A stretch of 64,000 nt of DNA, from assembly GCA_034432935.1 (NCBI GenBank), contig DAOUBD010000045.1, forward strand, positions 10,920 through 74,919. Direction: 5' to 3'. How positions within the stretch are numbered: the first letter of the stretch is position 1; every line of letters begins with the position of its first letter. Origin of the DNA: DAOUAG01 sp034432935 (GTDB taxonomy: Bacteria > Chloroflexota > Dehalococcoidia > SM23-28-2 > RBG-16-64-32). Below, one piece after another: positions 1 to 6,791 of this stretch. Position numbers and translations under genes: made by a program. Under the pieces are notes generated by a model. That model was not told the origin of the DNA, ran no database searches, and worked only from the letters and a program-made list of their open reading frames with translations.

Positions 1-635
1 ACGGCGCTGGCCGAGAGGGTGCGGATAGGGCCTGCGGATATGGCGTTGACGCGTATCTTCTCTGGACCGAGCTCAGCGGCCAGGTAGCGCACCCCCAGCT
101 CGAGGGCCGCTTTCGCAGCTGCCATCGCGCTGTATCCGGGCACGGCCTTCTCGACCGCGTTGTAGGTGAGAGCGATGATGCTGCCCCCGCCGGCATTGCG
201 CATGAGTGGGGCGGCCAGGCGGGCGACAGCGCTCAGGGAGTAGGCGCTGATCTCCAGCGCCATCTTGTATCCCTGGCGGGAGATCTGAGAGAAGGGGCGG
301 TTGAGATCGTCGCGGTCGGCGTAGGCGATGCAGTGGACGAGGACCTGGAGGCGCCCCCAGGCCCGGCCGATGCCCTCCATGAGGCGCTCGATACTGGCGT
401 CGTCGGCCACGTCGCAAGGGAAGAGGAGCGGCGTTCGGCTGGTCTCCAGGGTGGCCACAAGCTCGCGCACGTTCCGTTCTATCCTGCCCTTGGGCTCCTC
501 CTGGTAGGTGAAGGCCAGGTTGGCGCCGTGCTCATGGAAGGCTTCGGCAATGCCCCAGGCGATGCTGTGTTTGTCAGCCACCCCCATGACGAGGGCGTTC
601 TTACCGGAGAGAAGACCTTGATTATGAGGAGTCAT
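1..635 (-). CDS. fabI: Enoyl-[acyl-carrier-protein] reductase, FabI type (C-terminus cut by window edge)
   Basis: NAD(P)H-dependent enoyl-ACP reductase of type II fatty acid synthesis, in the cytoplasm. About 211 residues are visible of the usual ~255-260. The start is at 635 (MTPHNQGLLSGKNALVMGVA), followed by the FabI-type nucleotide site with the segment ADKHSIAWGIA, then YADRDDLNRPF and SISAYSLSAVAR-like catalytic surroundings. The active-site pattern Y-x6-K is seen as YNAVEKAVPGYSAMAAAKAA, with RVNAISAGPIRTL after it, which is the usual FabI order. The stop codon lies before base 1. It is the third gene of a minus-strand run with galU and an unknown protein (gaps of 9 and 7 bp), so it is probably co-transcribed. 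Assignment to FabI rather than another short-chain dehydrogenase rests on the ISAGPIRTL and Y-x6-K context. Confidence 0.93.
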   Translation of the reverse strand, partial: MTPHNQGLLSGKNALVMGVADKHSIAWGIAEAFHEHGANLAFTYQEEPKGRIERNVRELVATLETSRTPLLFPCDVADDASIERLMEGIGRAWGRLQVLVHCIAYADRDDLNRPFSQISRQGYKMALEISAYSLSAVARLAAPLMRNAGGGSIIALTYNAVEKAVPGYSAMAAAKAALELGVRYLAAELGPEKIRVNAISAGPIRTLSASA

Positions 636-642
636 GACGCGT

Positions 643-1404
643 CTACCTTCCTATCGTTCTCGTTTCATCGTGGACGTGGGGCGCTGGGGGCCCTTCAGGG
701 CGCGGCCCTGCGACCGCCTGCTCCAAGCGCTGGAAGCACTCGAAGAGGGTGTCGGCCAAAAGCGAGCGGCCCGCATCGAAGCGATCGAGGGCAGGGAGGA
801 AGATGATGCGGCCTGCTCCGAGGCAGAGGGTGGCACCGATGGCTTCGCCGCCGTGGCTACGGATGAAAACGCTCCCGTACTGGTCGAACTGGGCTGCCTC
901 CTCGTCTATCACGGCGCGATAGGCGATGCGTGAGGCGAAGGTCTCTACGTATGGGGCAAAGGGGTGGTTTTCCTGAGTGAGGGTTGCCCCGGGGCGTCCG
1001 AAGCCGGGAAGGATGTGGACACCGTACTGGAAGCCCGCCGGCGCAGGAAGCCAATCGTACAGGCGCCACAGGCCGAGGCCGGCCACGTCCCCGACGGTGT
1101 CGTCAGGGAAGGCGAAGCAGACGATGGTGCCGCCCGCCGCCAGGAGCCGCCGGGCCTCCCGCTGGCGCATCCGCAATAAGTCGGCCAAGGCGAAGGTGGC
1201 CAGGGATGCAGGGCCGTTGACCACGGGCTGGCCGGCGAAGGTGGTGTGTTCCTTCTGCCCCGCCAGCACCTCCTGGACGGTGACGCCTGCGGCATGAGGC
1301 TGGACAACCAGGCGCCGGTACTCTGCAAAAGAGGGGGCGGAGACGAAAGAGTAGTTGTCATAAGAAACGTGCGGTAGGGGGATGCCGACGACCAGGGTGC
1401 GCAT
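643..1404 (-). CDS. Conserved-looking protein of unknown function
   Basis: I do not recognise this 253-residue protein. It has no signal peptide or membrane segment. The N-terminus (MRTLVVGIPLPHVSYDNYSF) suggests a soluble alpha/beta fold with a first strand. A central stretch AAGGTIVCFAFPDD looks like a strand-turn of a Rossmann or glutamine-amidotransferase-like fold, but no catalytic Cys-His-Glu triad is clear. The C-terminal third (LGAGRIIFLPALDRFDAGRSLL) again reads as strand-helix. It sits between galU and fabI in the same direction with gaps of 9 and 7 bp, so it is very likely a real gene translated from the galU transcript. Position gives no clear function; envelope or lipid metabolism is only a guess from the neighbours. 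Confidence 0.75.
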   Translation of the reverse strand: MRTLVVGIPLPHVSYDNYSFVSAPSFAEYRRLVVQPHAAGVTVQEVLAGQKEHTTFAGQPVVNGPASLATFALADLLRMRQREARRLLAAGGTIVCFAFPDDTVGDVAGLGLWRLYDWLPAPAGFQYGVHILPGFGRPGATLTQENHPFAPYVETFASRIAYRAVIDEEAAQFDQYGSVFIRSHGGEAIGATLCLGAGRIIFLPALDRFDAGRSLLADTLFECFQRLEQAVAGPRPEGPPAPHVHDETRTIGR

Positions 1405-1413
1405 GGGGCCTGC

Positions 1414-2274
1414 TTACATCCCCAGAGACCGGATATGGGTTTTGAGAGAAGCGGCCAGCTCCGGATTCTGGAGGGCCTTGTAGAGGGACGCCTGAAGAAG
1501 GCCGAGGGGGCGGCCGGTGTCGAACCGTTCGCCCTCGTACTCGTAGGCGTAGACGGTGCTCTGGCGCGCCATTCGGTCGAAGGCGTCCATCAGCCAGATT
1601 TCGCCGGCGCGCCCGGGTGGCGTCTGGGCCAGCACGTCGAAGATGTCTGCCGTGGCCACGAAGCGGCCAACTGTCGCCAGATCTGAAGGGGCCTCGGAGA
1701 CAGGCGGCTTCTCGACGACGCCTTTGACGCGGTGGAGGCGCGGCCCGGCTGGTTCTGAGTCGATTACGCCGTACTGGGAGATCTCCTCCTGGGCGATGCG
1801 CTGCACGGCGAGGACGGTGCGCTGGCGATCTGCGAAGGCGTCCAGGAGCTGACGGATGGCCGGGACGTCGTGAAATATCAGGTCGTCCGGGAAGAAGATG
1901 GCGAAGGGCTCATCGCCGACGAAGGGGCGGGTGATGAGAACTGCGTGTCCGTTGCCGAGGCGCTCCTTCTGACGCACGAAGGCGATATCGGCGGCCGCGG
2001 GCCTGCGCACGGCCTCGAGGAGAGCGAACTTCTGGTTGACTTCCAGAACGTGCTCTAGTTCGAAGTCGCGGTCGAAGTGGTCCTCGATAGCTCGTTTGGA
2101 TGCGCTGGTGACGATGATGATCTGGTCGAGGCCAGCAGCAACGGCTTCGTCGACGATATGCTCGATGACGGGCGTGTCGAGAACTGGGAGCATCTCTTTG
2201 GGCACGGCCTTGGTGGCGGGAAGAAACCGGGTGCCGTAGCCAGCGGCGAGGATAACGGCCTTGCGGACCTTCAA
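1414..2274 (-). CDS. galU: UTP--glucose-1-phosphate uridylyltransferase
   Basis: Makes UDP-glucose from UTP and glucose-1-phosphate for cell-surface glycans. The reading frame is open further upstream, but homology begins at the TTG at 2274 (LKVRKAVILAAGYGTRFLP). This TTG has AAAGGAG about 12 bases upstream and gives a normal 286-residue protein. The nucleotidyl-transferase signature AAGYGTRFLPATKAVPKEML is at residues 9-28. The family segments IIIVTSASKRAIEDHFD, FVRQKERLGNGHAVL, IFFPDDLIF and GVVEKP follow in order. It is the first gene of the galU-unknown-fabI run. A candidate promoter lies about 40 bases upstream. GalU and glucose-1-phosphate thymidylyltransferases share the fold; the VTSASKRAIEDHFD block favours GalU. 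Confidence 0.93.
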   Translation of the reverse strand: MKVRKAVILAAGYGTRFLPATKAVPKEMLPVLDTPVIEHIVDEAVAAGLDQIIIVTSASKRAIEDHFDRDFELEHVLEVNQKFALLEAVRRPAAADIAFVRQKERLGNGHAVLITRPFVGDEPFAIFFPDDLIFHDVPAIRQLLDAFADRQRTVLAVQRIAQEEISQYGVIDSEPAGPRLHRVKGVVEKPPVSEAPSDLATVGRFVATADIFDVLAQTPPGRAGEIWLMDAFDRMARQSTVYAYEYEGERFDTGRPLGLLQASLYKALQNPELAASLKTHIRSLGM

Positions 2275-2312
2275 GGTGAGGAAGAGGCTCCTTTCGGATG
2301 TCGCTAGGGCGT

Positions 2313-2342
2313 AGTCTAGCGTAGGGCCTGCGGGGGCAGCAA
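2313..2342 (-). promoter_or_regulatory. Candidate galU promoter
   Basis: On the minus strand TTGCTG (2342-2337) and TAGACT (2318-2313) are 18 bp apart, with a leader of about 35 bases to the TTG start of galU. This is the only convincing site between galU and the SRP RNA. I see nothing else in 2343-2538 of that 300-bp intergenic stretch. Confidence 0.45.
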
Positions 2343-2538
2343 GGGAATCAGGGAGCAGCGCCGGTGAGACGGGCAGGGGTGGTTTTCCACATAATAGCTT
2401 GCCGGAGTGACGGCGCGGATGAAGGCTGGAAGCAGGTACGGGCGATGGGGGCCAGTAGCGGTCGTTGAAGGCCCAGTGTGGACGAAGAAGATGGCGTGTC
2501 TTTCGGGCCATGGTGTTTTTAGCGGCGTCAAGTGCGGC

Positions 2539-2569
2539 TTGACACGGGCGGCGCTGGCTGTGGTAGGAT
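2539..2569 (+). promoter_or_regulatory. SRP RNA promoter
   Basis: A perfect -35 TTGACA (2539-2544) and a -10 TAGGAT (2564-2569) are separated by 19 bp, with TG one base before the -10 (extended -10). The predicted start falls 7-8 bases downstream, at the 5' end of the SRP RNA fold. Confidence 0.7.
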
Positions 2570-2576
2570 GGCCATC

Positions 2577-2844
2577 GGTCGTGCTAGATGGGGAGCTAGC
2601 GGTGCCCTGGACCCGCAATCCGCTATAGCGGGGTCGAATTCCCGCTCGAGGTCCTGGCACTGTGAGGACTGTCCCCGGCAAGCGGCGTCGATGGCCTGGC
2701 CCTGCGCGGCGGGACGCTGCGAACCCCGTGAGGCCCGGAAGGGAGCAGCGGTAAACAGTTAGTCCCGGGCGCCGCAGGCCCACCGGGCTGGAGTTGGCTA
2801 CCGGAGACAAGCTCGCAGTCCGGATCGACAGCGGGTGCACGACC
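2577..2844 (+). ncRNA. ffs: Signal recognition particle RNA, large type with Alu domain
   Basis: The RNA scaffold of the signal recognition particle, which binds Ffh and engages FtsY (the receptor gene is at 17629). The conserved domain IV apical loop and internal loops are seen at 2729-2751 (GAGGCCCGGAAGGGAGCAGC). The 5' part carries the Alu-type motifs GTGCTAGATGGGGAGCTAGC and GGTGCCCTGGACCCGC, as in the Bacillus-type scRNA. The outer ends pair exactly: GGTCGTGC (2577-2584) with GCACGACC (2837-2844). The length, 268 nt, is that of the large bacterial form rather than the ~110-nt enterobacterial 4.5S RNA. It has its own promoter. I see no U-tract terminator directly after it. Confidence 0.95.
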
Positions 2845-2957
2845 GACCTAAACGAGAAAGCGGGCCGTTAGCAAGATGAGGTGCTGTTGCTGAGACCTGA
2901 AGCGGAAGGGCGGTGGGCGGTTAGCCAGCGCCATGAGCCAAAGGGCACACGCACCCC

Positions 2958-4226
2958 GTGCTAAAAGGATCACCCAACGGGCAACTCCATCTGGCCCTGG
3001 CCGTGGCCCTGGTTGCCTCTTCCGTCATCGCCCTGGTCGCCCCCATCTCGCGCACCACAGCCAGCGAGGGCACGCCTCCAGCCCAGGCGGGTGGAGGCGG
3101 CCTAGCAGGCGTGCTCCAGACCCAGGCGGCTTCCCTGTCCCGGGTGCTGGCCACGCCGGCCGCCAGCAGCGCCGGCCGTGGAACAGCCTGGGGCGTTAGC
3201 CTTAGTGTCCGGCTCACGCCTCTGCCACTGCTGGAGAGCGCCCTGCGCCTGGGACTGGGCGGCATCTTCGCCAACCCGGAGCCAAAAAGCGATGCCGCGG
3301 CCTTTGCTGGCCCGGTGGGCTTCACGTTGCACGAGGATGGTTTCGCGTCCTCGCAGACGGCGCCCGGGCCGACCGTCGGCGATGCCCTGGCCGCTCTGGG
3401 GGTGGCGGTCTCGCAGTACGATCTGGTGTCGCCGGAGGTCTCTTCGCCTCTTGTGGCGGGCATGCATGTGTATGTGCAACATGCGGCGGCGGTAGAGGTG
3501 GTGTTTGGGAGCGAGAGGCGGACGCTGTTCACGAGGGCTGCCACAGTCGGTGAGGTGCTGGCGGAGGCAGGCTATGCGGTGGAGCCAACGGACTTGGTCT
3601 TTCCGCCCCCCGAGTCGCTCATCGCCAGTGGCGCCAAGATCACGGTGACCACGTTGCGGGAAGCCATCGAGTATCGGGACCAGCCCATCCCCTTCGATAC
3701 GCGTTACGAGTACGATGCCGGCCTGCCGCAAGGGGAATCCGCTGTGGTGCAAGCCGGCGTAGAAGGTCACTTCCGGCGGCAGTACCGGGTGCGGTCGGTG
3801 AACGGGGTAGAGGTCCTGCGGGAGCTGATATCGGAGGTGGTTATCCCTCCCACCGATGAGGTTGTGTCGGTTGGCACGTACGTTGCGCCAGCGCCGGCGC
3901 CAACGCCGCCCCCGGCAGTCGCGCCGGGCCCGGGAGGCGAACTGGTGTGTGTCCGCACGCTGACGGTGTACGCTACGTGGTACACGGCGGCCAGCGCTGG
4001 GGGGAGTGGGATCACGGCTACTGGGGTGCCAGTGGACAAGGGGATCGTTGCCGTGGATCCCTCCGTCATCCCCTTGGGGACCCACATGTACATACCGGGG
4101 TACGGGTACGCCGTGGCGGCCGATACAGGCGGCGGCATCGTCGGCAGCATGATCGACCTAGGGTTTGGCGATGACGATGTGCCGGACTGGCGCACCCGGT
4201 GGGTTGACATCTGCATCCTCGACTGA
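2958..4226 (+). CDS. Secreted or anchored cell-wall protein with DUF348, G5 and 3D domains
   Basis: A 422-residue exported protein of the YabE/Rpf-like class, probably acting on or binding peptidoglycan. The GTG start gives an N-terminal hydrophobic segment (residues ~11-30, LALAVALVASSVIALVAPIS) that is a signal anchor. Two DUF348-like ubiquitin-fold segments follow (around 115-225, with TVGDALAALGVAVSQYD and TVGEVLAEAGYAV). Then comes a G5-type segment (IEYRDQPIPFDTRYEYDAGL), a proline-rich linker, and a C-terminal 3D domain (about 333-420). The three aspartates of the 3D active site are visible in AVDPSVIPLGT, AADTGGGIVGS and MIDLGF. It lies just downstream of the SRP RNA and upstream of rsmA; a rpf/yabE-rsmA-ispE order is common in Gram-positive-related genomes. 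Catalysis is inferred from the 3D domain only. Confidence 0.85.
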   Translation: MLKGSPNGQLHLALAVALVASSVIALVAPISRTTASEGTPPAQAGGGGLAGVLQTQAASLSRVLATPAASSAGRGTAWGVSLSVRLTPLPLLESALRLGLGGIFANPEPKSDAAAFAGPVGFTLHEDGFASSQTAPGPTVGDALAALGVAVSQYDLVSPEVSSPLVAGMHVYVQHAAAVEVVFGSERRTLFTRAATVGEVLAEAGYAVEPTDLVFPPPESLIASGAKITVTTLREAIEYRDQPIPFDTRYEYDAGLPQGESAVVQAGVEGHFRRQYRVRSVNGVEVLRELISEVVIPPTDEVVSVGTYVAPAPAPTPPPAVAPGPGGELVCVRTLTVYATWYTAASAGGSGITATGVPVDKGIVAVDPSVIPLGTHMYIPGYGYAVAADTGGGIVGSMIDLGFGDDDVPDWRTRWVDICILD

Positions 4227-4253
4227 ACGCTGAGCGGGCGCGGCCAGCGGCAG

Positions 4254-4259
4254 TATGAT
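4254..4259 (+). promoter_or_regulatory. -10 box placed for a leaderless rsmA transcript
   Basis: TATGAT ends 6 bases before the GTG start of rsmA, so transcription from it would begin at about the start codon itself. No good -35 is seen at 16-18 bp, so this is a candidate only. Confidence 0.35.
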
Positions 4260-4265
4260 CCAAGA

Positions 4266-5087
4266 GTGAGGCGTACATGGAGAGCCGCGCCGCGTAAGGC
4301 ATTGGGCCAGCACTGGCTCGTGGACAGCCGAATCCTTGAACGTATCGCCTCGGCTGCTGACTTCACTGAGGACGATACCGTACTGGAGGTAGGCGCAGGC
4401 ACGGGCCTTTTGACCTCGCTGCTGGCAGCGAGGGCGGCCCGCTTGGTGGCAGTAGAGATCGACCCGCGGCTGTGCCTGGCCCTGCGCTCCAGGTTTGCCG
4501 GGCAAGCCAACGTGACGGTGGTCGAGGGGGATGTGCTGGCCAAGACGCCGGAGGAGCTCCTGGCCGAGGGCGGGGGAAGGATGCCCTACGTAGTGGTGGG
4601 CAATCTGCCGTATTTTATCGGTACGGCCATCGTCAGGCGGTTCCTCCAGGCTGCCGCCCGGCCGCGATGGCTCTTGGTAACGCTGCAAGCTGAGGTGGCG
4701 GAGAGTATGGCGGCCCTGCCGGGGCGCATGACCTATCTCAGCGTAGAGACCCAGATGTGGGCAGCGCCCAGGGTGCTCTTCTACATTCCAGCTCGTGCGT
4801 TCCGGCCGGCCCCAAAGGTGCGGTCGGCACTGTTGCGGCTGGATGTCCTGGAGTCGCCCCAGGTGGAGGTAGACGATGCCGAAGCGTTCCTAGGCCTGGC
4901 CCGGGCTGGCTTTGCGGCGCCGCGGAAGCAGGTGCGCAACTCTCTGGCCATCGGCCTGCGGGTGGGCACGAGGGAATCGGCAGCCCTCTTGGCGGCGGTT
5001 GGGATCGACCCGTCGGCAAGACCTTCCGAGCTTACGCTGGACGACTGGCGATCGCTATACTTCGCTTGGCGGGAGGCCAAAGGATAG
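4266..5087 (+). CDS. rsmA: 16S rRNA adenine dimethyltransferase RsmA/KsgA
   Basis: Dimethylates the two adjacent adenines in the 3' hairpin of 16S rRNA during small-subunit maturation, using SAM. The 273 residues match the family length. GQHWLVD (residues 14-20) is the usual N-terminal signature. Motif I, VLEVGAGTG, is at 39-47, the acidic end of the next strand is AVEIDPRL, and the catalytic NLPY is at about 113-116. The C-terminal helical domain contains FAAPRKQVRNSL, typical of RsmA. The next gene, ispE, begins 5 bp after the stop, so the two are co-transcribed as in many bacteria. The start is GTG with no Shine-Dalgarno sequence and a -10 box immediately upstream, suggesting leaderless expression. 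Confidence 0.94.
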   Translation: MRRTWRAAPRKALGQHWLVDSRILERIASAADFTEDDTVLEVGAGTGLLTSLLAARAARLVAVEIDPRLCLALRSRFAGQANVTVVEGDVLAKTPEELLAEGGGRMPYVVVGNLPYFIGTAIVRRFLQAAARPRWLLVTLQAEVAESMAALPGRMTYLSVETQMWAAPRVLFYIPARAFRPAPKVRSALLRLDVLESPQVEVDDAEAFLGLARAGFAAPRKQVRNSLAIGLRVGTRESAALLAAVGIDPSARPSELTLDDWRSLYFAWREAKG

Positions 5088-5092
5088 CTTCT

Positions 5093-5962
5093 GTGCGCAC
5101 GGTTGCTCCGGCGAAGGTGAACTGGACCCTGGAGGTGCTGGGCCGGCGCAGCGATGGGTTCCACGAGGTGCGGACGGTGTTGCAGGCGATAGACGTCCGC
5201 GACCAGGTGGAGGTTGAGCCATCGGAGTCGCTGGCGGTGGAGCCTTGGGGAGACGGAGAGGCGCCCGAAGGGGACCTGGCGTGGCGGGCTGCCCGGATGC
5301 TACAGGAAGCATGCGGCCAGCCCTCCGGGGCGGCCATCCGTATTAGTAAGCGGATTCCGGTGGCGGCGGGCCTGGGGGGCGGGAGCTCCGATGCCGCGGC
5401 GACGCTGCGGCTCTTGAACCGCTTGTGGGGCCTGGGGCTCGCGGACGATGCGCTGGCCTCAGTGGCAGCGGGCGTCAGCTCCGACGCTCCGTTCTTCGTG
5501 TACGGGGGCGTGGCGTTGTGTGAAGGCCGCGGGGAGAAGGTGAGCCCGTTGCCCGCCGGGCCTACGATTTGGCTAGTGGTTGTGGCACCGCCGCTATTCC
5601 TTCCCGGCAAGACGCGCCGAATGTATGAGGCTTTGGAGGAAGGAGATTTTACGGACGGCAGACGGAGCCGGGAGCTGGCGGACCTGCTGAGGCAAGGAGG
5701 TTCAGTGGCACCGGGGATGGTGTACAACGTCTTTGCGGAGGCGGCGCTGCGGGTGTTCCCCCAGCTGGACACTTACCGGAGGGCGCTGCGGGATGCCGGT
5801 GCTGGGCTGGTGCACGTGGCCGGGTCCGGCCCAGCGCTGTTCTGCGTGGCCGGCGGCGAGAGCGAGGCACGGGCGATCGCCAGGCGCGTAAGCGCGCCGG
5901 AGGCCAGGGTGTTCGTGGCCCGGACGTTGGGCAGGGAGGAGTCGGTTGCGGTCGAGGAGTGA
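5093..5962 (+). CDS. ispE: 4-diphosphocytidyl-2-C-methyl-D-erythritol kinase
   Basis: GHMP kinase of the non-mevalonate (MEP) isoprenoid pathway: ATP-dependent phosphorylation of CDP-methylerythritol. The 289-residue product starts at GTG 5093 (VRTVAPAKVNWTLEV), where homology begins and AAAGGA lies upstream. The open frame continues further 5', but that part overlaps rsmA out of frame. APAKVNW is the N-terminal GHMP motif, and PVAAGLGGGSSDAAA (residues ~87-101) is the ATP-binding loop. VSSDAPFF and the C-terminal motif VAGSGPALFC complete the family pattern. The polyprenyl synthase at 52820 would use the products of this pathway. Translation is likely coupled to rsmA. Confidence 0.94.
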   Translation: MRTVAPAKVNWTLEVLGRRSDGFHEVRTVLQAIDVRDQVEVEPSESLAVEPWGDGEAPEGDLAWRAARMLQEACGQPSGAAIRISKRIPVAAGLGGGSSDAAATLRLLNRLWGLGLADDALASVAAGVSSDAPFFVYGGVALCEGRGEKVSPLPAGPTIWLVVVAPPLFLPGKTRRMYEALEEGDFTDGRRSRELADLLRQGGSVAPGMVYNVFAEAALRVFPQLDTYRRALRDAGAGLVHVAGSGPALFCVAGGESEARAIARRVSAPEARVFVARTLGREESVAVEE

Positions 5963-6031
5963 CGGTAGCGCAGGTTCGGCGGTGCGTCTAAGATAACAGG
6001 TATCTTTACGTAAACGGAAAGGTCGTTCTCC

Positions 6032-6736
6032 ATGCCCGGCACAATCGTCGACATGCACGTGCACACGGTGCGCGGCGCGGCCGATTCATCGTTGACACCG
6101 GAGCAACTGATAGAAGAGGCGAGGCGAATTGGGCTGACCGGCGTAAACATAAGCGAACATGACCGAGTGTGGGAAACGCCCCAGATCGAGGAGTTCCGGC
6201 GGGAGAGCGGGCTGTTCGTGAGCCGCGGAATGGAGGTCTCGACGGATTTGGGGCACATGATCGTCATCGGGCTGGACCGTTACGTGCCGGGGATAAGGCG
6301 TGCCGTTGAGTTGCGGCGGGTGCTGGATGATGTAGGTGGGTTCATGATCGTGGCGCACCCGTTCCGGCACTTTTTCGATCCGGTGCATTTCCGCCGGGAC
6401 GGGCGGCCGCCTTTCGATATGACGCCAGAGGAGGCGGCAGAGCGGATGCCAGTCTTCCGGCTGGTGGACGAGATAGAGGTGGCGAATGGGGGCTGTACAC
6501 CGCGGGAGAACCGGTTCGCCTTGGAGGTGGCACGGATACTAGGCAAACGCGGGATCGGCGCGAGCGACTGCCATTCGACGAACGGTGTTGGCTACTACGT
6601 GACGGTTTTCGAGGAAGAACTGAGGGACCAGGACCACATGCTGGCGCTGTTACGGGAGCGGCGCTTTTACGCGGCGCAGGGGCTGAACATCGGGGAGTTG
6701 AGGCCGGTGGACGAGGGGGTTGCGCCAGGGAAGTAG
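6032..6736 (+). CDS. PHP-domain metal-dependent phosphoesterase
   Basis: A 234-residue single-domain PHP protein. The N-terminal metal motif DMHVHT (residues 7-12), then NISEHDR, IVAHPFRH and GASDCHS near the C-terminus are the ordered His/Asp metal ligands of the PHP superfamily. Stand-alone members act on nucleotides or small phosphate esters (for example the TrpH/YciV type); the exact substrate cannot be read from sequence. It begins 69 bp after ispE and has no partner gene that hints at a substrate. It is cytoplasmic, with no signal peptide. Confidence 0.85.
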   Translation: MPGTIVDMHVHTVRGAADSSLTPEQLIEEARRIGLTGVNISEHDRVWETPQIEEFRRESGLFVSRGMEVSTDLGHMIVIGLDRYVPGIRRAVELRRVLDDVGGFMIVAHPFRHFFDPVHFRRDGRPPFDMTPEEAAERMPVFRLVDEIEVANGGCTPRENRFALEVARILGKRGIGASDCHSTNGVGYYVTVFEEELRDQDHMLALLRERRFYAAQGLNIGELRPVDEGVAPGK

Positions 6737-6773
6737 CAGCGACCATTTGTTCTAGAGGGAGCCGCGGCGGCCG

Positions 6774-6782
6774 TGTTACAAT
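6774..6782 (+). promoter_or_regulatory. Extended -10 promoter of dinG
   Basis: TG-T-TACAAT ends 9 bases before the TTG start, so the leader would be only a few bases. No -35 at proper spacing is seen, which is common for extended -10 promoters. Confidence 0.45.
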
Positions 6783-6791
6783 GGCCCCGGC

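Noticed and set aside
2316..2840. Open minus-strand frame of 174 codons over the SRP RNA
   Set aside because: It lies across the structured RNA and its promoter, and has no protein-like pattern; the RNA explains the conservation.
4203..4208. TTGACA as the -35 for rsmA
   Set aside because: It is 45 bp from the TATGAT and inside the end of the 3D-protein gene.
4757..5092. Upstream extension of the ispE frame
   Set aside because: It lies inside rsmA in another frame; ispE homology begins at GTG 5093.
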